Positions 52,733-59,338 of a DNA stretch of 59,338 nt are shown one piece after another. This DNA comes from an uncultured Eubacteriales bacterium (GTDB lineage: Bacteria > Bacillota > Clostridia > Oscillospirales > Acutalibacteraceae): the NCBI GenBank assembly GCA_934444365.1, contig CAKSCM010000012.1, positions 1-59,338 of the forward strand, in the 5' to 3' direction. Every line of letters begins with the position of its first letter. Positions within the stretch are counted from its first letter, which is position 1. A program made the position numbers and the translations under genes. The notes beneath the pieces were generated by a model. It was given only the letters and a program-made list of their open reading frames with translations, ran no database searches and was not told the origin of the DNA.

Positions 52733-53215
52733 TTAATCCTCCTTTTCCGCCCTGTCAAGGAAATCGTCAAGAGGATCTGCGTCTTTTCGGATAAGCATTT
52801 TATCAATAGCGGCAGAAACCATTGCTTCGATTTCGGAATTCGCCTTAGCAAAAATTTTTTCTTTTTCCGCCTGCGCTTCCGCTTGTGCTTTCAGCAGTAT
52901 TTCCTGTCTCCTGTTTTTTGCGTCCTCTATATATTCATTTGCGGATTCTTTTGCGGACTCCATAGCTTTTCTTTTCATTTCCGCAATCTCAGCCTCTGCG
53001 GCTTTAAGGCTTTCTTCATACTGCATTTTTTCCTTTTGAGCCGCGGCTTTTTCCGCCTTTGCCTTACTGTCCATGTCGGCATAATAATTCCTGCGTTTTT
53101 CCATAAAAGCCTTTACGGGCTTATAAAGCAGTAAATAAAGACCGCCCGCAAGTATTAAAAAATTGAATAAATGCAGAATTATTTGCTGCCAATCAATATT
53201 TAACGGTACGCCCAT
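52733..53215 (-). CDS. atpF: ATP synthase b subunit
   Basis: This 160-residue peripheral stalk subunit has one N-terminal membrane helix (about 10-30) and a long, charged, Ala/Glu/Lys-rich coiled coil (about 40-140). It normally binds the delta C-terminal domain, here fused to alpha. RBS AAGGGGG. Confidence 0.94.
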   Translation of the reverse strand: MGVPLNIDWQQIILHLFNFLILAGGLYLLLYKPVKAFMEKRRNYYADMDSKAKAEKAAAQKEKMQYEESLKAAEAEIAEMKRKAMESAKESANEYIEDAKNRRQEILLKAQAEAQAEKEKIFAKANSEIEAMVSAAIDKMLIRKDADPLDDFLDRAEKED

Positions 53216-53228
53216 TGCGGTATCCCCC

Positions 53229-53600
53229 TTACAGGACGAAAATAATCAAAATAGCGATGATAAGCGCATAAATGATAGCAGTTTCAATAAATACAAGTCC
53301 GAGCATTAAGCTTGTACGAATACTGCCTGCGGCTTCGGGCTGGCGCGAAATGCCTTCGGAGGATTTTGCAATGGCAATACCCATACCTATTGCGGCGGCG
53401 GCAGCAGCAAGTCCTACGCAGACTGCGGCGGCAACGGCTTTGTTCCCGGTGGCATTATCGGCGGTTTGAGTTGCTACCGCGGCAGTAGTTTCCGCGGCTG
53501 TTGTATCTTCCGCCGCCGCAAATGCCGTAAAGCTGCAAAAGGCGCAGATAATCAGTGCGAGAACACCCATAGCAATAATTCTTTTGGTTGACTTTTTCAT
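53229..53600 (-). CDS. atpE: ATP synthase c subunit with signal-peptide-like N-terminus
   Basis: This 123-residue c subunit is longer than the usual 70-90 residues. Residues 1-28 look like a signal peptide (MKKSTKR, hydrophobic core, FAA), residues 30-55 form a Thr/Ala-rich linker, and residues 56-123 form the two-helix hairpin with loop RQPEA (86-90) and the ion-binding carboxylate Glu106 in FIETAIIY. The position equivalent to the Na+-ligand Gln of sodium-type rings is Met73, which favours protons, although Thr107 and Tyr111 resemble sodium-type residues. RBS GGAGG. Confidence 0.94.
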   Translation of the reverse strand: MKKSTKRIIAMGVLALIICAFCSFTAFAAAEDTTAAETTAAVATQTADNATGNKAVAAAVCVGLAAAAAAIGMGIAIAKSSEGISRQPEAAGSIRTSLMLGLVFIETAIIYALIIAILIIFVL

Positions 53601-53623
53601 AATATTTTCCTCCGTAAAATAAT

Positions 53624-54439
53624 TTACTTTTTAATTTTCTTTTTCGACGGTTCTGTAACTTCGCCGTAAAACAGGGCCGTCAGCATTGTAAGAACATAGG
53701 TTTGAATAAGTGCGTGCAGCAGTGTGAACATCACGCCGACTGCAACCGGCAAAACAAAGCTCAGATTTATGTAGTAATAAACAAGCTCGGTCACAAGCAA
53801 TCCGCTGAGCAATGCGCCGAAAAGACGGAAGCTCATTGATATAGGCAAGGAAAAATCCTTAAGCGTAAGACCTATACCTTTAACGCCGTTGCCCGCAATG
53901 CCGCCTGACATAATAACAAGATAAGAAAGACATCCGAGCGCGATTGCGGCGTTAATGTCCGAAAGCGGCGCCGGCAACGTTACCGATAAACCGCCGACGG
54001 TGATTGCCTGAAACCCGAAAAGCTCAAACAAAGTTCCGATAAAGATATAAACTCCTGCGGCAAAAACATATCCGCCCAAAAAAGTATTGCGGTGCGGACT
54101 GTTGGTTTTTGCAAGGTTGTCAAAAAAGCCTACAAGCTCTTCAAGCAGCAGTTGAAATTTGCCGGGTACCATCTTAAAGCGCGGTATCACAAATATCCGT
54201 ATAATCGCCGCAAAAAGCAGCAACACGCACGAAACCGTTATTGCGGAAATAAATGCCGGATTTACATTTTTAATCCCCAAAAGACTGATTTTATTGTCGC
54301 CGTGCAATACGGCGTCGCGCATAACCGCCTTAATGGATTCCTTATCCCCGCCGCCGGCGGTTAAAAACGCGGCTGTCAGTGTAATCGCCAATAAGGCAAT
54401 CCAAACGATGATAAAAACAGTATGTTTCTTTTTGCTCAT
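53624..54439 (-). CDS. atpB: ATP synthase a subunit
   Basis: This membrane subunit of about 271 residues forms the ion half-channels. The essential Arg is in SFRLFGALLSG (about residue 205), and the last helices carry LLHALIQTYVLTMLTALFYGE. I placed the start at 54439 (MSKKKHT) with GGAGGG 7 nt upstream. It lies 13 nt after the purA stop, so purA and the atp genes are probably one transcript. Confidence 0.95.
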   Translation of the reverse strand: MSKKKHTVFIIVWIALLAITLTAAFLTAGGGDKESIKAVMRDAVLHGDNKISLLGIKNVNPAFISAITVSCVLLLFAAIIRIFVIPRFKMVPGKFQLLLEELVGFFDNLAKTNSPHRNTFLGGYVFAAGVYIFIGTLFELFGFQAITVGGLSVTLPAPLSDINAAIALGCLSYLVIMSGGIAGNGVKGIGLTLKDFSLPISMSFRLFGALLSGLLVTELVYYYINLSFVLPVAVGVMFTLLHALIQTYVLTMLTALFYGEVTEPSKKKIKK

Positions 54440-54452
54440 ATGCATCCCTCCT

Positions 54453-55724
54453 TCACCTTATAATAATCTGCTCTCTTTCAGCTCCGACAGAGATATAATC
54501 AACCGTACAGCCGACCTGTTGCTCAATATATTCTATATATTTTTTGGCGTTTTCGGGCAGCTCGGTGTAGCGGCGGCAATGAGAAATATCCTGTTTCCAA
54601 CCGTCTAAATATTCATAAACCGGCTTTGCCTCATAAAGCAGATCACCGGACGGAAAATCGTTAATTCTTTTACCGTCCGCCTCATAAGCCACACAGACCG
54701 GGATTTTATCAAGATAAGAAAGAACATCAAGCTTTGTAAGAGCAATTTTGTCGGCGCCCTGAACCATTACTCCGTAACGGGAGGCAACCGCGTCAAAGCC
54801 GCCGACGCGCCTCGGGCGACCGGTTGCCGCGCCGTATTCGTTGCCGGCTTTTCTAAGGGCTTCGCCGTCTTCTCCGAACAGTTCACAGGTAAACGGTCCT
54901 TCGCCGACGTAAGTGGAATAAGCCTTCATAATTCCGATCACTTCGTCCAGCTTTTCCCCCGGAATACCTGCTCCTATGGGAGCATAGGCGGCAAGGCTGT
55001 TTGAGGACGAGGTATACGGATAAATGCCCATATCAATGTCACGCAGGGCTCCGAGCTGCGCCTCAAACAAAATTCGCTTTTCCGCGGAGACCGCGTCGCT
55101 TAAATATTTTGTTGTGTTACAGATAAAGGGCTTCAGCGGATCACCGTAGGTATACAGCCAATTCATTACCGATTGCGTCTCTATTTTCGATTTGCCGTAA
55201 CCTCCGACAATCATCAGGTTTTTCCACTCAACAATATCCGCAATATGCTGTCTGATGTCGGCAAGCCTTTTTAAATCACCCATACGGATTGTCTTTTTCA
55301 TATATTTGTCGGAATAGACAGGACCTATACCGCGCCGAGTGGAGCCGAATTTATTTCCGGCAAGTCTGTCTTCCTCGAGACAATCCTGTAAACGGTGATA
55401 CGGCATACAGATCGTGGCTCTGTCGCTGATTTTCAGATTTTCCGGCGTGACGGTAATGCCTGCTTTCCTAAGCGCCGCAATCTCATTCACCAAATGCTCG
55501 ATATCTATAACCGTGCCGCCGCCGAGTACATTGACCGTACCGTCCTGCAAAATACCGCTCGGCAGCAAATTTAACACAAATTTGCCCTTTTCGTTGACAA
55601 CCGTATGACCGGCGTTGTTTCCGCCCTGATAACGGCAAACAATATCAAAATTTCGGCAAAGCAAATCAACCATTCGGCCTTTTCCTTCATCGCCCCAGTT
55701 AATTCCTACAACTGCTGATAACAT
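54453..55724 (-). CDS. purA: Adenylosuccinate synthetase PurA
   Basis: This protein of about 423 residues joins IMP and aspartate using GTP, the first committed step to AMP. It shows the GINWGDEGKGR motif at the N-terminus, NNAGHTV, GSTRRGIGP, TGRPRRVGGFD and TKLDVL. I placed the start at 55724 (MLSAVV) with GAGG about 9 nt upstream. It directly precedes the ATP synthase genes, an unusual neighbourhood. Confidence 0.96.
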   Translation of the reverse strand: MLSAVVGINWGDEGKGRMVDLLCRNFDIVCRYQGGNNAGHTVVNEKGKFVLNLLPSGILQDGTVNVLGGGTVIDIEHLVNEIAALRKAGITVTPENLKISDRATICMPYHRLQDCLEEDRLAGNKFGSTRRGIGPVYSDKYMKKTIRMGDLKRLADIRQHIADIVEWKNLMIVGGYGKSKIETQSVMNWLYTYGDPLKPFICNTTKYLSDAVSAEKRILFEAQLGALRDIDMGIYPYTSSSNSLAAYAPIGAGIPGEKLDEVIGIMKAYSTYVGEGPFTCELFGEDGEALRKAGNEYGAATGRPRRVGGFDAVASRYGVMVQGADKIALTKLDVLSYLDKIPVCVAYEADGKRINDFPSGDLLYEAKPVYEYLDGWKQDISHCRRYTELPENAKKYIEYIEQQVGCTVDYISVGAEREQIIIR

Positions 55725-55740
55725 ACATAACACCTCGTTT

Positions 55741-56412
55741 TTATTTTTCGTGTACAAACATCATAACAAAGCTGACAGAAAGTAAAACACAGCACAGCCA
55801 AATTGCTTTGCATCCAAGTGCCAGCGTCAGAACGCTGCCCAGCCCCGCGCCGAATCCGAACACCAAAATCACACCGAAATATGTGACGGCTTTCCACAAA
55901 ATTTCCTTGTCACGCACACGAAAATACGCACACAAAGCTTCCGTTCCGGCTCTCAGGTTTCCGATACACATTGTGCTGGCATAAGCATGACCGCGCACCT
56001 TATGAAAGGTCTGCACCTGCATAGCGCAGACAAAGGATACCAATGCGTTAGCGAGCGGTTCGATAGCGGGCGGCAGAAATCCGACTGTAAAAAGCAGGAT
56101 AATTTCTAAAAGAAGAATAATTTGCCGCCAGTGAATTTTTTCATAATTTTTAAGGCGCATATGTATACATTCCGCAACTGCCGTGCCTATAAGAAAAGAA
56201 ACAACCGGAATAAGATATTTAAAAACCGTAGACCATTCCTGTTGAAAAAGCGCGGTGCTGAGCAATACTATATTTCCCGTTTGCGCATTGGCAAATACTT
56301 CGCCGCGGCAGGTATAGGTGTACGCATCCTGAAAACCTCCGGACAAAATTATAAAAACTGCCGCCCTGAAGCTGTCCGACATTTGTCCGCGGAAAGGTTT
56401 AACGGTTTTCAT
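55741..56412 (-). CDS. DUF1275 (YoaK-like) membrane protein
   Basis: This protein of about 223 residues has six predicted membrane helices and the DUF1275 pattern (GGFQDAYTYTCRGEVFANAQTGNIVLL). The family is widespread and has no firm function. I placed the start at 56412 (MKTVKPF) with AGAGGAA about 6 nt upstream. It overlaps the end of the small membrane protein gene by 14 nt. Confidence 0.88.
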   Translation of the reverse strand: MKTVKPFRGQMSDSFRAAVFIILSGGFQDAYTYTCRGEVFANAQTGNIVLLSTALFQQEWSTVFKYLIPVVSFLIGTAVAECIHMRLKNYEKIHWRQIILLLEIILLFTVGFLPPAIEPLANALVSFVCAMQVQTFHKVRGHAYASTMCIGNLRAGTEALCAYFRVRDKEILWKAVTYFGVILVFGFGAGLGSVLTLALGCKAIWLCCVLLSVSFVMMFVHEK

Positions 56413-56674
56413 TACGCTTCCTCTTTTCCGGGAAGGTGAAAAGAAAAACAGTATAGGCAAGCATAAAACCGAGCGCGTATAAAATCATCGCGGCAATACT
56501 GCCTTTCTCAAGACATTTTCCGACAACGCCGAACGCAAATCCGACAGCGAATGCTATCGATACGAAACGGCTGTCCTTTTTTTCGGTGCACGGTCTTTTA
56601 AGAGTATTTAAAAGCAGGATAAGCATTGCCGAGTCGAGCATTGCGACCATAATAATTTCCAAAACCGATTTCAT
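56399..56674 (-). CDS. Small uncharacterised membrane protein
   Basis: This 91-residue protein has three predicted membrane helices (about 4-24, 39-57, 60-82) and a charged C-terminus. I do not recognise a family. It is packed between the aminotransferase and DUF1275 genes with a 3-nt gap on one side and an overlap on the other, so it is part of the operon. Confidence 0.7.
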   Translation of the reverse strand: MKSVLEIIMVAMLDSAMLILLLNTLKRPCTEKKDSRFVSIAFAVGFAFGVVGKCLEKGSIAAMILYALGFMLAYTVFLFTFPEKRKRNENR

Positions 56675-56677
56675 TTT

Positions 56678-57958
56678 TTAAGACCTTACTTTCATAATTG
56701 TTTTTATACTGATAAGCTTGGTGCAAAGGCACAAAACTTTGATAGCTTCCGTAATCTCCCGTACAGTGGCGAAAGAAGGCGCCAATCTTATATTTCTGTC
56801 TTCCGGGTCATATCCGTGCGGATATGTAGAACCGGCAGGTGTAAATTTCACACCGTATTTTTCGCACATCTTCACAACAGCCTTGGCGCATCCCGGCATC
56901 GTATTAAAGGAAAGAAAATATCCGCCGGCAGGAGTTGTCCAATCGGCAACACCTGTATCTCCGAGCTCCTTTTCAAGCGTTCTGTATACCGCGTCAAATT
57001 TAGGCTTTAAAATATCCGCGTGTTTTTTCATATGAGCCTTAAGCCCTGCGCTGCCTTTAAAAAAGCGCGCGTGCCGCAACTGGTTTATTTTATCGGGACC
57101 GATGGTGGAAAAATACATAAACGAGCGAATATCAATGAGGTTGGCGGGACTTGCCGCTACGGCGGAAATTCCCGAACCAGGGAAAGTAACCTTGCTTGTT
57201 GAACAGAATTCATAGACAAGATCGGCGTTTCCCGCCTTTTCACATTCTTCAATTATATCCGGAATCTCAGCGCATTCACCGTCAAAACAGTGTATGCAAT
57301 AGGCATTATCCCAAAATATTCGGAAATCTTCTGCCGCAGGCTTCAATCTTGCAAAACGCCGAACAACCGTATCGCTGAATACAATACCGGTCGGGTTTTG
57401 ATACTTAGGCACACACCAAATTCCCTTGACACTCGGGTCTTTTATTAGTTTTTCTACCATATCCATATCGGGTCCGTCGTCATTCATCTTAACGGGAATC
57501 AGCTCAAAGCCGAAATGCTCTGTGATAGCAAAATGACGGTCATATCCGGGGACAGGACATAAGAATTTGCGATTTTTAATCTCCTGCCACGGTCTGCCGC
57601 CGCAAATGCCGTCCGTCATACCGTGGCTTACAAGCTGATACATCAGCGTTAGGCTGCTGTTTCCTCCGACAAGCGTGTGCATTACATGCGTTCCCATCAT
57701 ATGGGCCAGTAAGCGCCTTGCTTCCGGAATTCCGTCAGGACCGCCGTAATTCCTGCAATCCATACCGTTTTCACTGTCCAAAATACTTCTATGATCTAAT
57801 ACATCAAGCATAGGAAGCGAAAGGGCAAGCTGCTCGGCAGAAGGCTTTCCGCGAGAAAGGTCAAGTGAAAGTCCATTTCCGGCAATTTCTTCAAGTTCCT
57901 TTTCGCATTTCTCTTTTTCCGATACCAATGTATACATATCAGCTTCGTAAAAGTTCAT
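56678..57958 (-). CDS. Aspartate aminotransferase-like PLP enzyme (MocR-type class)
   Basis: This 426-residue protein matches a class I/II aminotransferase subgroup (LSLDLSRGKPSAEQLALSLPML, CPVPGYDRHFAI, WCVPKYQNPTG, and the PLP-lysine segment STSKVTFPGSGIS). Members act as aspartate aminotransferases. Placed first in an operon with purA, it could supply the aspartate that PurA uses; this is inference. The last about 15 residues extend past the usual end. A good promoter lies upstream. Confidence 0.88.
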   Translation of the reverse strand: MNFYEADMYTLVSEKEKCEKELEEIAGNGLSLDLSRGKPSAEQLALSLPMLDVLDHRSILDSENGMDCRNYGGPDGIPEARRLLAHMMGTHVMHTLVGGNSSLTLMYQLVSHGMTDGICGGRPWQEIKNRKFLCPVPGYDRHFAITEHFGFELIPVKMNDDGPDMDMVEKLIKDPSVKGIWCVPKYQNPTGIVFSDTVVRRFARLKPAAEDFRIFWDNAYCIHCFDGECAEIPDIIEECEKAGNADLVYEFCSTSKVTFPGSGISAVAASPANLIDIRSFMYFSTIGPDKINQLRHARFFKGSAGLKAHMKKHADILKPKFDAVYRTLEKELGDTGVADWTTPAGGYFLSFNTMPGCAKAVVKMCEKYGVKFTPAGSTYPHGYDPEDRNIRLAPSFATVREITEAIKVLCLCTKLISIKTIMKVRS

Positions 57959-57969
57959 TTTATCACTCC

Positions 57970-57998
57970 TTGACTTTCGGTGACGAATATATTATAAT
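57970..57998 (+). promoter_or_regulatory. Promoter of the LysR gene
   Basis: TTGACT (57970-57975), a 17-nt spacer and TATAAT (57993-57998). It overlaps the divergent operon promoter. Confidence 0.65.
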
Positions 57999-58019
57999 GC
58001 ACTATAATGTATGTGTAAA
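57991..58019 (-). promoter_or_regulatory. Promoter of the aminotransferase-purA-atp operon
   Basis: The minus strand has TTTACA (58014-58019), a 17-nt spacer and TATAAT (57991-57996). Overlap with the LysR promoter is typical of LysR-controlled divergent pairs. Confidence 0.75.
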
Positions 58020-58077
58020 ATGTATGTTAGATATATGCACAATATCATTGTGACATATACAAAAGGAGAAATTTGTA

Positions 58078-58965
58078 ATGTATATAAGCTATGATTATTA
58101 CCGTATTTTTTATTATGTAGCAAAATACGGAAATGTGTCGCAGGCAGCAAAGCTCCTGTTAAACAATCAGCCGAATATGACGCGAACCATTAAAAAATTA
58201 GAAGCCGAACTCGGCTGCCCGTTGTTTTTACGCTCAAAAAAAGGAATGAAGCTGACCCCGGAAGGCGAAAGACTTTATGAGCATATCCGAATTGCCATGG
58301 AGCATATAGATGCGGGCGAGGCGGAGCTTACGGAAAACCGTAACCTGCAAAACGGAACGATATATATTGCTGCCAGTGAGGTAGCGCTGCGTTGCCTGCT
58401 TTTACCCGTGCTAAAAAAATACCGCATTTTGTACCCCGGCATTCACATCCGTATCAGTAACCATTCTACGCCGCAGGCTATCGGCGCTCTCAAGGATGGC
58501 TCGGCAGATATTGCTGTCGTTACCACGCCTACCGTACACACCGCCTCACTGGTAGAAACAGTTGTAAGACCCATAACCGAGGTTGCCGTCTGTTCGCCGT
58601 ATTTTAAAGAGCTTGGGGACAAACAAATATCTCTTTCGGAGCTTATAAATTTTCCGCTGATTTCGCTTGGCAAGGATACAAAATCCTTTGAGTTTTATTC
58701 AGCGCTTTTTACCGCGCACGGTCTTCCGTACAAGCCTGACATTGAGGCATTCACCGCCGATCAAATTCTTCCCATGGTTGAGGCCGATCTAGGTATAGGT
58801 TTTGTTCCTGAGGAATTTTTAAGAGAGGGTGACGGCATATGCCGCATTAAACTTGAAGAAAAAATTCCGAAACGGAGTATTGTTATAATAAAAAGAAAAG
58901 AACAGCCGCTCAGTGTGGCTGCCAAAGAGTTGGAACGGATGATCCGGGAATGCGGAAATCAGTAA
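58078..58965 (+). CDS. LysR-family transcriptional regulator
   Basis: This 295-residue regulator has an N-terminal winged helix-turn-helix (about 1-62: YYVAKYGNVSQAAKLLLNNQPNMTRTIKKLEAELG) and a C-terminal substrate-binding domain (about 90-290). It is divergent from the aminotransferase-purA-ATP synthase operon and probably controls it; the ligand is unknown. RBS AAGGAG lies about 9 nt upstream. Confidence 0.93.
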   Translation: MYISYDYYRIFYYVAKYGNVSQAAKLLLNNQPNMTRTIKKLEAELGCPLFLRSKKGMKLTPEGERLYEHIRIAMEHIDAGEAELTENRNLQNGTIYIAASEVALRCLLLPVLKKYRILYPGIHIRISNHSTPQAIGALKDGSADIAVVTTPTVHTASLVETVVRPITEVAVCSPYFKELGDKQISLSELINFPLISLGKDTKSFEFYSALFTAHGLPYKPDIEAFTADQILPMVEADLGIGFVPEEFLREGDGICRIKLEEKIPKRSIVIIKRKEQPLSVAAKELERMIRECGNQ

Positions 58966-59338
58966 TTCCGTTTATGATTTTATTCAGATGTATTCATATT
59001 AAAGATATTTAGCTCCTTCCGCCAAGATAAGATATTCATTTGATTCGGCAATCGTTTTTGCTGTAATAAATCGTCCTTTCATTTTGGTTTACCTCCGAGT
59101 ATTTTTTTAATATTTTACCCGAAAAGCATGAAAACAAAAATTGTCGTCCCAAAAGGGTTGTGGTATGTTACCTTGGAAAGAACGATTTTGCAAGTTATTT
59201 TAGTTGAAAACAATTTGCCACATTGATATAATCAAAATATCCTTTCCGATTACAACGGCGGCAGCCGTGTGATAAATAAAATTTATGTGCCGATGAGGTC
59301 GCAACTGTGTGACCTCAGATTTCACCGAAGCTCCTAAG
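58966..59338. other. Right-edge intergenic stretch
   Basis: It holds a possible very short gene (58999-59082, minus) and an inverted repeat GAGGTC/GACCTC around 59297-59318. Nothing else is recognisable. Confidence 0.5.
58999..59082 (-). CDS. Possible 27-residue peptide gene
   Basis: An ATG at 59082 has GGAGGT about 8 nt upstream and opens a 27-codon frame (MKGRFITAKT...AEGAKYL) ending in TAA. The ribosome binding site is as good as those of real genes here. It could be a small peptide or the remnant of a truncated gene; I recognise no family. Confidence 0.4.
   Translation of the reverse strand: MKGRFITAKTIAESNEYLILAEGAKYL

Overview
This window looks like a chromosomal segment of an anaerobic, spore-forming Clostridia bacterium, probably an uncultured gut Oscillospirales-type organism. 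That placement is inference. It rests on the spoVT gene, a spore-cortex type M14/LysM endopeptidase, strong GGAGG ribosome binding sites almost everywhere, a CIRCE-controlled groESL operon, a BirA-box biotin regulon, and the families of the transporters and recombinase. Coding density is high and most genes lie in short same-strand operons with recognisable sigma-A promoters and intrinsic terminators.

Left part (1-13.5 kb): the N-terminal part of a secreted surface protein cut by the window edge; groES-groEL under a perfect CIRCE operator; a DUF378 membrane protein; a flavin-reductase-like protein; a dCMP-deaminase family enzyme; a QueT transporter fused to a YdcF/DUF218 domain; an M14 peptidoglycan endopeptidase; a cysteine-rich conserved protein preceded by a 40-nt imperfect inverted repeat; galE; and an AraC regulator divergent from a glycosidase-like gene.

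Middle part (13.6-35.5 kb): a DUF4830 protein; an exporter module of two half-ABC transporters with added zinc-ribbon N-termini around a DUF1854 gene; metNIQ; a TIM-barrel glycosidase-like protein; birA-bioY with a palindromic BirA operator, divergent from an acyl-activation operon (E2-like acyltransferase fold, acyl-CoA synthetase, stand-alone FakA/YloV-type domain); a solitary large serine recombinase; spoVT; a possible noncoding transcript; a diacylglycerol glycosyltransferase with a PlsY-like acyltransferase; and a tRNA-Gly/tRNA-Arg pair.

Right part (35.7-59.3 kb): about 12 kb on the minus strand encodes what looks like a reductive pyrimidine-degradation system: an ABC importer, dihydropyrimidinase, a dihydropyrimidine dehydrogenase with reduced domain content, a beta-ureidopropionase-type hydrolase, an aminotransferase, an iron alcohol dehydrogenase and a PucR regulator. 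Its solute-binding protein appears circularly permuted. Next comes a 3' half of a tRNA-Leu gene with its terminator, which looks like an integration scar. To its right lies an operon of an aspartate aminotransferase, two membrane proteins, purA and a complete F-type ATP synthase, in which the delta subunit survives only as a C-terminal-type domain fused to the N-terminus of alpha. A divergent LysR gene follows.

The strongest candidates for something undescribed are the delta-alpha ATP synthase fusion, the circularly permuted binding protein, and the possibility that the ATP synthase operon lies on a tRNA-Leu-integrated island.
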